This document shows positions 18,420 through 27,764 of a stretch of DNA of 61,104 bases, one piece after another. Each line of letters opens with the position of its first letter. Position 1 is the first letter of the stretch. The translations under genes were made by a program, and so were the position numbers. The notes beneath the pieces are model-generated. The model made no database searches and was not told the DNA's origin. It saw nothing but the letters and a program-made list of their open reading frames with translations. The DNA comes from Aggregatibacter actinomycetemcomitans (GTDB lineage: Bacteria; Pseudomonadota; Gammaproteobacteria; Enterobacterales; Pasteurellaceae): the NCBI RefSeq assembly GCF_003130205.1, contig NZ_NRDF01000012.1:1-61104 (forward strand). The letters are read 5' to 3'.

Positions 18420-20078
18420 ATGTCAGTACTTTTTGATATCGCACAAAATTGGTTAAACCAAGATCTGGATGTGGAAACACACGCAGAATTGACCGCACTT
18501 TTAAGTGCTGCGAAAGGCGGTAATGCTAAGGCACAGTCCGAACTCGCCGAACGTTTTAACGGACGTTTGCAATTCGGCACCGCCGGTTTACGCGGTCGCC
18601 TGCAAGCGGGTTCCATGGGCATGAACCGCGTGTTGGTGGCGCAAGCCGCCGGCGGTTTGGCATTATTCTTAAAAGAATATGACAAGCAACCTTCCATCGT
18701 AATTGGTTACGACGGACGTAAAAATTCCGATGTGTTTGCGCGAGACACTGCCGAAATCATGGCAGGCGCAGGCATTAAAGCCTATTTATTACCGCGTAAA
18801 TTGCCAACGCCGGTGTTGGCCTATGCCATTCAATATTTCGACACCACCGCCGGCGTGATGGTCACCGCCAGCCACAACCCGCCGGAAGATAACGGTTATA
18901 AAGTCTATTTAGGCAAAACCAACGGCGGCGGACAAATCGTTTCCCCGGCAGATAAACAAATTGCCGCGCTTATTGATAAAGTCGCCGCCGGCAGTATTAA
19001 GGATTTACCGCGCAGTCAGGATTATGCGGTGTTAGACGACACCGTGGTGGACGCCTATATTGCCAAAACCGTTTCACTTGCCAAAGAACCACAAACGGAC
19101 ATTAACTATGTTTATACCGCGATGCACGGCGTGGGTTATGAAGTGTTGAGCAAAACCTTGGCAAAAGCGGGTTTACCGCAACCGCATATTGTCGCCGAAC
19201 AAGTGTGGCCGGACGGCACATTCCCGACGGTCAATTTCCCGAATCCGGAAGAGAAAGGCGCATTGGATTTGGCAATTAAGGTAGCGAAAGAAAACAATGC
19301 CGAATTTATTATCGCCAACGACCCCGACGCCGACCGTTTAGCTGTCGCAGTGCCGGATGCCGAAGGCAACTGGAAGCCGTTGCACGGCAACGTAGTAGGC
19401 TGTTTCTTAGGCTGGTATTTGGCGAAACAATATCAAGCCCAAGGCAAAAAAGGCGTATTGGCGTGTTCTCTCGTGTCTTCGCCGGCATTGGCGGAAATCG
19501 CTAAGCGCTATGGTTTCGGAGCGGAAGAAACCCTCACCGGCTTCAAATATATCGGCAAAGTAGGAGGCTTATTATTTGGCTTTGAAGAAGCCCTTGGTTA
19601 CTTGGTTGACCCGGACAAAGTGCGTGACAAAGACGGTATTTCTGCCGCCATTGTGTTCTTGGATTTAGTGCGTAATCTGAAAAAACAAGGCAAGACTTTG
19701 GCGGATTATGCCGCTGAATTCACCAATGAATTCGGTGCTTATGTGAGCGGGCAAATTTCCATTCGCGTCAGCGATCTTTCCGAAATCGGCAAATTAATGA
19801 CCGCACTTCGCAACAACCCGCCAAGCCAAATCGGCGGTTTCAATGTGGCGCAATTTATCGACCACACTAAAACTGACCGCCAAAGTGACATTCTGGTCTT
19901 TGGGCTCGAAAACGGCAGTCGTTTAATTGCCCGTCCGTCCGGCACCGAACCGAAAATCAAGTTCTACCTCGATGCCCGCGGCACTGACCCGAAAAACGCC
20001 GACCAAGTGCTAGCCGACTTCGACGCCGCCGTCCGCGCTATTCTGCGCCAAGAGGCTTATGGGAAGCAGGATTGTTGA
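18420..20078 (+). CDS. Phospho-sugar mutase (phosphoglucomutase/phosphomannomutase)
   Basis: Alpha-D-phosphohexomutase that moves phosphate between C1 and C6 of hexoses. The 552-aa protein has all four family motifs: the phosphoserine loop TASHNPPEDNGYK (Ser151), the metal site DPDADRLAV, the sugar-binding loop GFEEALGYL, and the phosphate-binding loop RPSGTEPKIKFY. I start at 18420 after AAGGAGACAG. Length and motifs match the PgmB/ManB-type enzymes of Pasteurellaceae; glucose versus mannose preference cannot be read from the sequence. Confidence 0.9.
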   Translation: MSVLFDIAQNWLNQDLDVETHAELTALLSAAKGGNAKAQSELAERFNGRLQFGTAGLRGRLQAGSMGMNRVLVAQAAGGLALFLKEYDKQPSIVIGYDGRKNSDVFARDTAEIMAGAGIKAYLLPRKLPTPVLAYAIQYFDTTAGVMVTASHNPPEDNGYKVYLGKTNGGGQIVSPADKQIAALIDKVAAGSIKDLPRSQDYAVLDDTVVDAYIAKTVSLAKEPQTDINYVYTAMHGVGYEVLSKTLAKAGLPQPHIVAEQVWPDGTFPTVNFPNPEEKGALDLAIKVAKENNAEFIIANDPDADRLAVAVPDAEGNWKPLHGNVVGCFLGWYLAKQYQAQGKKGVLACSLVSSPALAEIAKRYGFGAEETLTGFKYIGKVGGLLFGFEEALGYLVDPDKVRDKDGISAAIVFLDLVRNLKKQGKTLADYAAEFTNEFGAYVSGQISIRVSDLSEIGKLMTALRNNPPSQIGGFNVAQFIDHTKTDRQSDILVFGLENGSRLIARPSGTEPKIKFYLDARGTDPKNADQVLADFDAAVRAILRQEAYGKQDC

Positions 20079-20102
20079 TTTTCCTCCATTAACTAAAAAT
20101 GA

Positions 20103-20134
20103 AAAACGGTATTCTTATTGAGGAATACCGTTTT
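20103..20134 (+). terminator. Terminator after the phospho-sugar mutase
   Basis: AAAACGGTATTC and GAATACCGTTTT form a perfect 12-bp stem around an 8-nt loop, followed by CTTTTAA. Confidence 0.85.
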
Positions 20135-20285
20135 CTTTTAAACAGACGTGTATTGTGAAGTGCGCGGGCAGCTCCGTCAACGGGAATTTGAGGGGAAGTG
20201 CGGTCGGTTTTTCAAACGTTTTTGTGGGATAATCTGTCTGATTAATGGTATATTTAGCGCGGTTTATGAAAAGGAAAGGCAGGTT

Positions 20286-21545
20286 ATGTGGCAATTGTGT
20301 GAAAGAAAAGGTTGGGGCAAATCCCTTGTGGGCAGAGGACGTATAAAAACACTTGGGATTTTCACCGCACTTTTATGTGTCTCGCCTTCTCTTTTTGCCG
20401 CGCAGCAGGATTTGTCGAAAATCCATCAGCAGATTAAGCAACAGGAACAGAAAATTGCTTCGCAGAAAGCCGAGCAACAGAAGTTGCAATCCACCCTGAA
20501 AACACAAGAAAATCAAATCAATAATGTGATCGGGCAGCTGCGTCAAACGGAATCGGATTTGAAAGCAATCCGTAAAAATATTAGCGACACCGATAAGCAA
20601 ATTAAGCAATTACAAAAGCAGGAAAAAGAACAAAAAGCGAAACTGGCGAAGCAGTTGGATGCCGCCTATCGTTCTGGCGCCAATCCTTCCGTGGCGGAGC
20701 GGATATTGTCCGATAAAGCACAAAATGCGGATCGCATGAAAGCGTATTACGCCCATTTGAATCAGGCGCGCATGAAGCTCATTGCGGATTTACAAGATAC
20801 TCAAGCGCAGTTGGCGAAACAAAAAGAATCTATCGCCGAGCAACAGAAAACCCAACAATTGCAGCTTGCGGATCAGAAGAAACAACGGCAGGCATTGCAG
20901 AAAGTTCAGCAGGAGCGCCAATCGACTTTGAATCAGATTAATCGCAATCTGAGCCGTGACGAAAGCAAGTTGGAAGCGCTGAAAGCCAATGAAAACGCCT
21001 TACGTCAGGAAATTCAACGGGCGGAACAGGCGGCGAAACAGCAAGAGCAACGTGAGCGCGAAGCGTTGGCGCAAAAACAGCAGGCGGAGGAGAATAAAAC
21101 CCATAAACCCTACAAGCCGACAGAGCAGGAAAAACGTTTGTTAAGCAGCACGCTGGGCTTAGGCGCACCGCAGAAACAATATGGCTTTCCGGTGGCGGGT
21201 AAAGTTGTCAACAGTTTCGGTTCGACCCAAATGGGTGAATTACGCTGGAAAGGCATCGTCATTGCTGCTGGCAGCGGCACGCCGGTGAAAGCCATTGCCG
21301 ACGGGCGGGTGATTTTAGCCAACTGGTTGCAGGGCTATGGTTTAATGGTGATTGTGAAGCACGGCGACAGCGATTTAAGTTTGTATGGGTATAATCAATC
21401 CCTGGCGGTGAAAGAAGGGCAGTTGGTGAAAGCCGGACAAAAAATCGGCGAAGTGGGGAGCAGTGGCGGGCAGTTAAAAACCGCACTGTATTTTGAAATC
21501 CGTCGCAAGGGCATCGCGGTCAATCCGGTAGGTTGGTTACGATGA
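20286..21545 (+). CDS. envC: EnvC-like murein hydrolase activator
   Basis: Periplasmic activator of septal amidases AmiA/AmiB during cell separation. The 419-aa protein has a signal sequence (IFTALLCVSPSLFAA), long Gln/Lys/Glu-rich coiled coils (about 45-300), and a C-terminal LytM (M23) domain starting at GFPVAGKVVNSFG. The LytM active site lacks the usual His/Asp zinc ligands (GELRWKGIVIAAG, VKHGDSDLSLYGYN), as in EnvC, so it should activate rather than cut. I start at 20286; an in-frame Met at 20148 lies near the upstream terminator. Its stop overlaps the next start (ATGA). Confidence 0.92.
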   Translation: MWQLCERKGWGKSLVGRGRIKTLGIFTALLCVSPSLFAAQQDLSKIHQQIKQQEQKIASQKAEQQKLQSTLKTQENQINNVIGQLRQTESDLKAIRKNISDTDKQIKQLQKQEKEQKAKLAKQLDAAYRSGANPSVAERILSDKAQNADRMKAYYAHLNQARMKLIADLQDTQAQLAKQKESIAEQQKTQQLQLADQKKQRQALQKVQQERQSTLNQINRNLSRDESKLEALKANENALRQEIQRAEQAAKQQEQREREALAQKQQAEENKTHKPYKPTEQEKRLLSSTLGLGAPQKQYGFPVAGKVVNSFGSTQMGELRWKGIVIAAGSGTPVKAIADGRVILANWLQGYGLMVIVKHGDSDLSLYGYNQSLAVKEGQLVKAGQKIGEVGSSGGQLKTALYFEIRRKGIAVNPVGWLR

Positions 21546-22369
21546 AGTTGAAGAGCGTAAAAACGCTGATTTTTCTTACCGCACTTTTATGGCTACCTGT
21601 TGCTTATTCCGCCAAACTTGCCATTGTGATTGATGATTTGGGCTATCACCCGAAAGAAGATGCACAAATTCTTGCTTTGCCGAAAGCGGTTTCCGTGGCA
21701 ATTATTCCCGCTGCGCCTTATGCCAAACAGCGCAACCAACAGGCACACCAGCAGGGGCGCGACATTTTGATTCACATGCCTATGGAAACCGTCAGCAAAA
21801 TAAAAATTGAAGGCGGCGGTTTGCATTTGGGCATGAACCAGGAGGAAGTGAATCATCGTGTACAAACGGCAAAAAAGATCGTATCTCACGCCATCGGTAT
21901 GAATAACCACATGGGCAGCGCCGCCACGGCGGATGTGCCGTTAATGACCAAATTAATGACCGCACTTAGAGAAAGCCATTTGTTTTTTCTGGATAGCCGT
22001 ACCATCGGGCGCAGTGTGGCGGGTAAAATTGCCAAAGCGCAGGGCGTGCCGGCGTTGGATAGACATATTTTTTTAGATGACAGCAATGATCTCGCCAACG
22101 TGCAACGTCAGTTTCACGCCGCCGTACAATACGCGCAAAAACACGGCACCGCCATTGCTATCGGGCATCCGCGGAAAAACACCATTGCTGTGCTGCAAGC
22201 TGGTATTGCAAACCTGCCGTCGGATGTGCAGTTGGTCTCTATGGGCAGTTTATGGCGTAATGAAAAAGTTATCCCGCCGAAGCCGTTTATTTTCTTATTT
22301 AGCGAAGCCGCCGCACCGACTTCCGTCCCACCTTATGAAAATGTGCCTTTACTGCGTGGTGTGCCTTAA
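21542..22369 (+). CDS. Divergent polysaccharide deacetylase family protein (YibQ-like)
   Basis: Predicted periplasmic protein of the divergent polysaccharide deacetylase family (DUF610, E. coli YibQ). 275 aa with a signal peptide (LIFLTALLWLPVAYS), the IVIDDLGYHPKED motif, LIHMPMETV, and GMNNHMGSAAT, and a C-terminal VSMGSLWRN. It overlaps envC by 4 nt (ATGA), the usual pairing in Pasteurellaceae and enterics, suggesting a shared role in septal peptidoglycan processing. Enzyme activity is not established. Confidence 0.88.
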   Translation: MKLKSVKTLIFLTALLWLPVAYSAKLAIVIDDLGYHPKEDAQILALPKAVSVAIIPAAPYAKQRNQQAHQQGRDILIHMPMETVSKIKIEGGGLHLGMNQEEVNHRVQTAKKIVSHAIGMNNHMGSAATADVPLMTKLMTALRESHLFFLDSRTIGRSVAGKIAKAQGVPALDRHIFLDDSNDLANVQRQFHAAVQYAQKHGTAIAIGHPRKNTIAVLQAGIANLPSDVQLVSMGSLWRNEKVIPPKPFIFLFSEAAAPTSVPPYENVPLLRGVP

Positions 22370-22380
22370 GGTTTGGCGCA

Positions 22381-23060
22381 TTACGCCGAGGTTTTCGCCA
22401 ATTTTTGCAACAACCTGTCCATTGCCCGATAACCCAGAGCTTCGGATAAGTGGCGTTGGTTGATGTGTTGTTGCCCATCTAAATCGGCAATGGTGCGGGA
22501 TACTTTCAGTATACGGTGATACGCCCGTACGGAAAGCCCCAATTTAGTCAGGGCATTTTCCAGGAACAGTGCGTCTTTGTCGGTCAGTTTGCAGTCCCGT
22601 TCGATTTCTTTGCTATTTAAATGGGCATTAATTTTGCCGGCGCGCTGAAGTTGAATGGCACGGGTTTTTAACACTTTTTCCCGTACCGTTGCACTGGATT
22701 CGCCACGATCGCCGCTATTTTGTAAACTGCCTTGTGGCAATAAGGGCACTTCAATGGATAAATCGAAGCGATCTAAAAAAGGGCTGGACAACCGATTCAG
22801 ATAACGCATAATTTGTTGTGGTGAGGTGCGATTATGGGTGCCTTGATAATGCCCTGTCGGGCTGGGATTCATCGCGGCAATCAGTTGAAATTTTGCCGGA
22901 AATTGAATCTTGGCGTTGGCACGGGAAATAATAATTTCGCCACTTTCCAACGGTTGACGCAGTGCATCCAGCACTTTGCGTTCAAATTCGGGCAATTCAT
23001 CTAAGAAAAGCACGCCGTTGTGAGCAAGAGAAATTTCGCCCGGTTTTGGTATTGTGCCGC
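22381..23060 (-). pseudogene. comM: comM, C-terminal fragment (disrupted)
   Basis: The last 225 or so codons of ComM (YifB, Mg-chelatase-like AAA+ branch-migration helicase needed for natural transformation). The fragment begins at GTIPKPGEISLAHNG, includes the Walker B FLDELPEF and the C-terminal domain, and ends LQKLAKTSA. The N-terminal fragment is at 54171..54544. Roughly 155 codons between them, with Walker A, are absent. The break is exactly at the left end of the transposon. ComM cannot be functional in this configuration unless another copy exists. Confidence 0.95.
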
Positions 23061-23214
23061 TGTCAAAGTTACAAATAAGTGGCATAATCGGCAAAACTTA
23101 GAACGATAGAATAAGGCTTTAGCCTATTTTTTTACCCTTAGAAGATACTATTTAATGGCACAAAAGCTACAAATAGCTGTCAAAATATATTAAAAGATAC
23201 CAATAAAGGTCAAA
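23061..23214. repeat. Left end with three TnsB-type binding repeats
   Basis: Repeats at 23069..23084 (TTACAAATAAGTGGCA), 23167..23185 (CTACAAATAGCTGTCAAAA) and 23197..23214 (ATACCAATAAAGGTCAAA). The first is next to the tip; the tnsA start follows 6 bp after the last. Confidence 0.75.
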
Positions 23215-23220
23215 TTATTC

Positions 23221-23883
23221 ATGAAAACAGAACCCATTTTCCAACAGGTTCGTAAGATCAAACCAACACGCCTTAGCGTATCAGGTTTACTCCCTTTTAA
23301 AGATGGAGTAAGCATTCCTTACGAATCTACGCTTGAGCGAGATCTCTTGCTTTATTTTACTTATATGCCTGCGGTAGAGGAAATCATTTCTCAACCTGTT
23401 CGCATTCTGTTTGTGAAAAATAGAATGACTTATCCTTACACGCCTGATTTCTTTATTCGCTTCAATGATGGACGACCATCGCTTTTGATTGAAGTAAAAC
23501 CGAAATCAAAATGGCAGGAACATTGGCGTGATTGGAAAGAAAAATGGAAAGCGGCAATGGCATTCAGCAAAAAGAACAAGTGCATCTTCCATATTTATGA
23601 TGAAGATAGAATTCGTCACCTTGCGTTATTCAACATTAACGCGGTTCAACGTTACAAACGATTACAGTGCGATCCTGAAGATATTGGAGCGATACTTACT
23701 CAAGTTAAGTTACACGGTGGTACCACGATAGATTTTCTGCTCTCTCGCCTTTTTACAGGTTCACTTTATCGAACCAAAGGGTTACAGATTATATATCACT
23801 TATTAGCAACCAAGCAGCTTACTTGCAACTGGTTTGAACCATTATCTGAATTTACCGAAGTTTGGGGGTATTCAAATGACTAA
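23221..23883 (+). CDS. tnsA: TnsA-like transposon endonuclease
   Basis: Restriction-enzyme-like nuclease that cuts the 5' ends of the element and, together with TnsB, allows cut-and-paste transposition. The 220-aa protein has the nuclease pattern: Glu39 in YESTLERD, Asp76 in YPYTPDF, and LIEVKPK with Glu91 and Lys93. A winged-helix C-terminal part follows. It overlaps tnsB by 8 nt. In the comM-inserted elements of Acinetobacter this gene is called tniC. Confidence 0.9.
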   Translation: MKTEPIFQQVRKIKPTRLSVSGLLPFKDGVSIPYESTLERDLLLYFTYMPAVEEIISQPVRILFVKNRMTYPYTPDFFIRFNDGRPSLLIEVKPKSKWQEHWRDWKEKWKAAMAFSKKNKCIFHIYDEDRIRHLALFNINAVQRYKRLQCDPEDIGAILTQVKLHGGTTIDFLLSRLFTGSLYRTKGLQIIYHLLATKQLTCNWFEPLSEFTEVWGYSND

Positions 23884-25795
23884 AGGATTTATTCATCCTC
23901 GCTATCACGGTCGATTAGAGCGTGGTCGTCTCATTTTGCAAAAAGGCAACGTTTATGTAAATCGTGAAGATGGCGAACAATATGAACTGATTGAGTATTT
24001 AGATGAAGATGCACAAGTGATGATCCGAAATCTTCATACTCGCCAAAGTAAAATTTCCAGTATTCATCAGCTTGAGAATTTAAAAGTGAATGAACGCGAA
24101 GATGTTTCTGTTGATTTAAGCGCAATCAGCGATGAATACTGGGAAAAAGCGTTAGAAAAATACGAAATGATTAAGCCGTTGCTTAATTATGAACAACATT
24201 GCCCTGCTTCTGTAAAAGAACGAGCAAAAGAAGTTGGAGTGAGTGATCGAAGTTTATATCGTTGGATTCAAGCTTACAACTCTCTCGGCTCTATCGCTGG
24301 TTTAGTCAGTCGTAAGCGTGGCTGGGCGGAAGGTAATTCGCGTTTAAGCAAAGAACAAGATGAGTTGGTGACAGCGGTTATCAATGAGTTTTATCTACAT
24401 AAACAACGCCCAACGATTGAGCAGACGATCCGTGAAGTGCAGCGTGTCGCCAGTCAAAAAGGGCTTGATAGCCCAAGCCGTCGCACAATCCGACAACGTA
24501 TTTTGCGTATTTCAGAAGAAGAAAGATTGCGTAAACGCGGGCAGAAAGAGAAAGCGAAAAATAAATTTACGCCGAAGCCAAACAGTTTCCCTAACGTAGA
24601 TTTTCCTTTAAGTGTTATTCAAATCGACCATACGCCTGTTGATTTAATTATTGTAGATAACCAGTATCGTAAGCCGATTGGCAGACCTTACCTAACGTTG
24701 GCAATGGATGTATATAGCCGAATGATTACTGGGTACTATCTATCACTTGATGCACCGTCGGTAACATCGGTTGCAATGTGTATTGCTCGCAGCATTTTGC
24801 CGAAAGAACGCCTATTACTAGATCATAATGTAAAAGGTGAATGGGCGGTATTCGGTTATCCGAATAAAATCCACGTGGATAATGGAGCAGACTTCCGTTC
24901 ATTGGATTTATCCAAATCTTGTGAGGCACACGGTATTGCCCTTGAGTTCCGCCCTGTTGGTCGTCCTGAATTTGGCGGACACATTGAGCGTGTAATCGGT
25001 ACGTTTATGAAAGAAGTTCACGGTTTGAGTGGTACAACATTCTCAAATACGAAAGAGAAAGATACCTATCAATCGGAAGCAGAAGCGGTAATGACCTTAG
25101 ATGAATTTGAAACGTGGCTGATTAACTATATTGTAAACGTGTATCACAAACGCACCCACTCTGCGCTAGGTATGTCGCCTGTTCAAAAATGGCGATTGGG
25201 GATTTTTGGTGATAAAGATCATGTCGGTTGTGGTTATCCGCAAATGCCTGTTGATGAACAAACGTTATTACTCGATTTCTTACCAAGCGAAAAACGAACT
25301 ATTCAGCATAATGGCGTAACGATTGATGGTTTACGTTACTACGATGTGGCACTCAATATGTACATCAATGATTCCGATGAAAACGGTAAGAGCAAGGAAT
25401 TTTTATTCCGTCGAGATCCTCGTAATATCGGCAAGATTTGGTTCTATGATCCGAAGTTGAAACATTATTTCCCGATTCCGTTTGCCGACCAGTCTTTACC
25501 TGATATGAGCATTTGGGAATACAAACAAGTTCGTCATTTCTTGAAAGATAAAGATGAAAAACTCATTCACTCGCAGCAGATCCACGATGCATTAACTGAA
25601 ATGCGTGAATTGGTTGAACAGTCTGCACAGCGGACGAAGAAAGCTCGGAGACAGGCTCAACGGCAGAAAGTCCACGCGAAAAGTAAGGTAGTGATCCCAA
25701 CAAGTTTACCCGAAAGCAAACCAACAGAAACAGTCAAAACACCTGCTTCTAACTTGCTTTTAGATAATGATTTCACGTTTGGAGATATTGAATAA
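23876..25795 (+). CDS. tnsB: TnsB-like DDE transposase
   Basis: Retroviral-integrase-fold transposase that binds the end repeats and joins 3' ends to the target. The 639-aa protein has an N-terminal HTH part (GVSDRSLYRWIQAYNSLG) and the rve catalytic core with Asp251 (QIDHTPVD), Asp335 (IHVDNGADF) and Glu371 (GGHIERVIGT), a D-35-E spacing. The basic C-terminal tail likely contacts TnsC. I start at 23876 after GGGGG rather than at the Met inside tnsA. Stop and next start overlap (TAATG). Confidence 0.93.
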   Translation: MTKGFIHPRYHGRLERGRLILQKGNVYVNREDGEQYELIEYLDEDAQVMIRNLHTRQSKISSIHQLENLKVNEREDVSVDLSAISDEYWEKALEKYEMIKPLLNYEQHCPASVKERAKEVGVSDRSLYRWIQAYNSLGSIAGLVSRKRGWAEGNSRLSKEQDELVTAVINEFYLHKQRPTIEQTIREVQRVASQKGLDSPSRRTIRQRILRISEEERLRKRGQKEKAKNKFTPKPNSFPNVDFPLSVIQIDHTPVDLIIVDNQYRKPIGRPYLTLAMDVYSRMITGYYLSLDAPSVTSVAMCIARSILPKERLLLDHNVKGEWAVFGYPNKIHVDNGADFRSLDLSKSCEAHGIALEFRPVGRPEFGGHIERVIGTFMKEVHGLSGTTFSNTKEKDTYQSEAEAVMTLDEFETWLINYIVNVYHKRTHSALGMSPVQKWRLGIFGDKDHVGCGYPQMPVDEQTLLLDFLPSEKRTIQHNGVTIDGLRYYDVALNMYINDSDENGKSKEFLFRRDPRNIGKIWFYDPKLKHYFPIPFADQSLPDMSIWEYKQVRHFLKDKDEKLIHSQQIHDALTEMRELVEQSAQRTKKARRQAQRQKVHAKSKVVIPTSLPESKPTETVKTPASNLLLDNDFTFGDIE

Positions 25796-26664
25796 TGGAA
25801 AAACAATATGAGTATGTTCACGAAAAATTCCGTCATTTAGTGATTGCAAGCAATCAGGAACGGATTGAGTTTTTAGATGAACCACGTTGGGTAGGTTATG
25901 CCGTTGCAAATAAGATCATTGATAATTTGGTTTCCTTAATGAATAAGCCGAAACGCCCTCGCATGTTCAATTTGTTGGTAGTCGGTGATTCTAACAATGG
26001 TAAAACGACGCTTATTCGACACTTTTATGATTTGTACGGCATACCTTTCGTGGACAGCCAGTCGGACGGTATACGCCCCATTATTTTGGCAGAAGCACCG
26101 CCGAGTGCAAATGAAAAAGAGCTTTATATCTCGTTACTGGAGCGTTTTTATGTTCCATATCGACCAACGGATAGCGTAGCTAAATTGCGTTATCAGACGA
26201 TTCACTTATTCCGTGAGTACAAGGTGAAAATGCTGATTATTGACGAATTCCATTCGTTGCTTGTGGGGACACCGCGTTTGCAACGCCAAGTGATGAATGC
26301 GATTAAGATGCTATGTAATGAGTTGCAGATTCCGATTGTAGGCGTAGGCACAAAAGATGCAATTCGTGTTTTACACACCGATCCGCAACACGCCAGTCGT
26401 TTTGATGTAGCAGAGTTGCCAACATGGAAATTAGATAAGGATTTTCAAAAATTACTCTTCCAATTTCAAGGTATTTTGCCATTGAAAAAATGCTCTAATC
26501 TACAATCGCCAGAGTTAGCGACAAAAATTCATACGATTTCAGGGGGTAATTTAGGGAATGTACATCGTTTATTAACCGCGTGCGCCATTGAAGCGATTAC
26601 AACAGGAACAGAGCAAATTACATTAGATATTATCGAGCATAATTCATGGGTACAACCAACGTAG
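25795..26664 (+). CDS. tnsC: TnsC-like AAA+ transposition regulator (TniB)
   Basis: ATPase that connects the target-selection proteins with the transposase. 289 aa with Walker A GDSNNGKTT (64-72) and Walker B LIIDEFHSLL (about 143-152), then a sensor segment IPIVGVGTKDAI. Size is that of TniB rather than the longer Tn7 TnsC. It overlaps tnsB at TAATG and tniQ by 19 nt. Confidence 0.92.
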   Translation: MEKQYEYVHEKFRHLVIASNQERIEFLDEPRWVGYAVANKIIDNLVSLMNKPKRPRMFNLLVVGDSNNGKTTLIRHFYDLYGIPFVDSQSDGIRPIILAEAPPSANEKELYISLLERFYVPYRPTDSVAKLRYQTIHLFREYKVKMLIIDEFHSLLVGTPRLQRQVMNAIKMLCNELQIPIVGVGTKDAIRVLHTDPQHASRFDVAELPTWKLDKDFQKLLFQFQGILPLKKCSNLQSPELATKIHTISGGNLGNVHRLLTACAIEAITTGTEQITLDIIEHNSWVQPT

Positions 26665-27764
26665 GGCTTACGAAAAATTATCGGATAAAATCAAGGATTA
26701 TTCGAACACCGCTTTACCTCAATGAAAGCATCAGTTCGTGGCTCATTCGTGCCGCCTTAGATTGTGGTACAGAGCCGATTACATTTACTGGATTTTATTG
26801 GGATAAGTGGCGACTATGGATATATGATTTAGATAGAGGGTTTGAACCGATTGCACCGCAGATTTATGAAGATATTAGGGCGTTATCGTTTAATCAACAG
26901 GTAAACTTAGTCAACCATTCGCTTTATTCCGTATTGAGACCGATTAATGGCGAAAGCACCCTTATTAAAGGTCAAGCGAAGTGGGTGATTTCAAGAGGTT
27001 CGCGTAATCGCACTTTTCGTGTCGGTCAATCTTATTGTCCTTGTTGTTTAGGGGAAACACCTTATTTGCGTAATGAATGGCGTTTTGCGTGGCATTTTGG
27101 TTGTTCGAAACATCAAGTTTTACTTGAATCTAAATGCCCTTGTTGTGGCGAACTGTATCAACCTCATTTGCTTTCCGCAGAAAAACGACACTTAAATTAC
27201 TGTCATCAATGTGGTGAGAAATTACAGGTTGTTACAACACCGCTTAATGAAGTAGAAATTGCAACAATGGAAACACTTAATAACGTATTTATGACTAACT
27301 CAGGTGAATGTTTCAGGAAACGTGTGAATGCACAAGTGTACTTTGCTATATTGCGTTACTTCATCAATCTTATTCGGCGTGCTACGGTCGTAAAATCTAC
27401 TCACGCTTTTGCAAAATTTGTGGAAGAATGTGGTATTTCTCAAGCGGAAATATGCCAAACCAAAACCGCCCTTGCATTTGAGCAGCTTCCTGTTGAAGAG
27501 CGCAAGAATCTATTGGTAAACGCGATTAAAATTCTAAAATTACCAAGTAAGGATTTTATTCAAGCTATTCAACAAAGCGGTATAACACAAAAGGCGTTCG
27601 ACTTTGAAAAGTATCCTATGGAGCTTGATATACTCTTTAAATATGCACCTGAAGGCAAAACTGTAAGCCGTAAAACAGTAACCAATAAACCTAAGACCGA
27701 TTCTGTTTTAAGTCTAAACCGTCAATGGGAGCGCTTAAAACGACGGCTAAAAATCACAGCATGA
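26646..27764 (+). CDS. tniQ: TniQ/TnsD-type target selector
   Basis: Target-recognition protein of the TniQ family. 372 aa with the TniQ opening (TPLYLNESISSWLIRAAL), zinc-binding pairs CPCC at 131-134, a Cys/His cluster at 150-156, CPCC at 164-167 and CHQC at 186-189, and a helical C-terminal part. The insertion in comM suggests it recognises comM sequence, as TnsD recognises glmS for Tn7. Its stop overlaps the next start (ATGA). Confidence 0.88.
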   Translation: MGTTNVGLTKNYRIKSRIIRTPLYLNESISSWLIRAALDCGTEPITFTGFYWDKWRLWIYDLDRGFEPIAPQIYEDIRALSFNQQVNLVNHSLYSVLRPINGESTLIKGQAKWVISRGSRNRTFRVGQSYCPCCLGETPYLRNEWRFAWHFGCSKHQVLLESKCPCCGELYQPHLLSAEKRHLNYCHQCGEKLQVVTTPLNEVEIATMETLNNVFMTNSGECFRKRVNAQVYFAILRYFINLIRRATVVKSTHAFAKFVEECGISQAEICQTKTALAFEQLPVEERKNLLVNAIKILKLPSKDFIQAIQQSGITQKAFDFEKYPMELDILFKYAPEGKTVSRKTVTNKPKTDSVLSLNRQWERLKRRLKITA

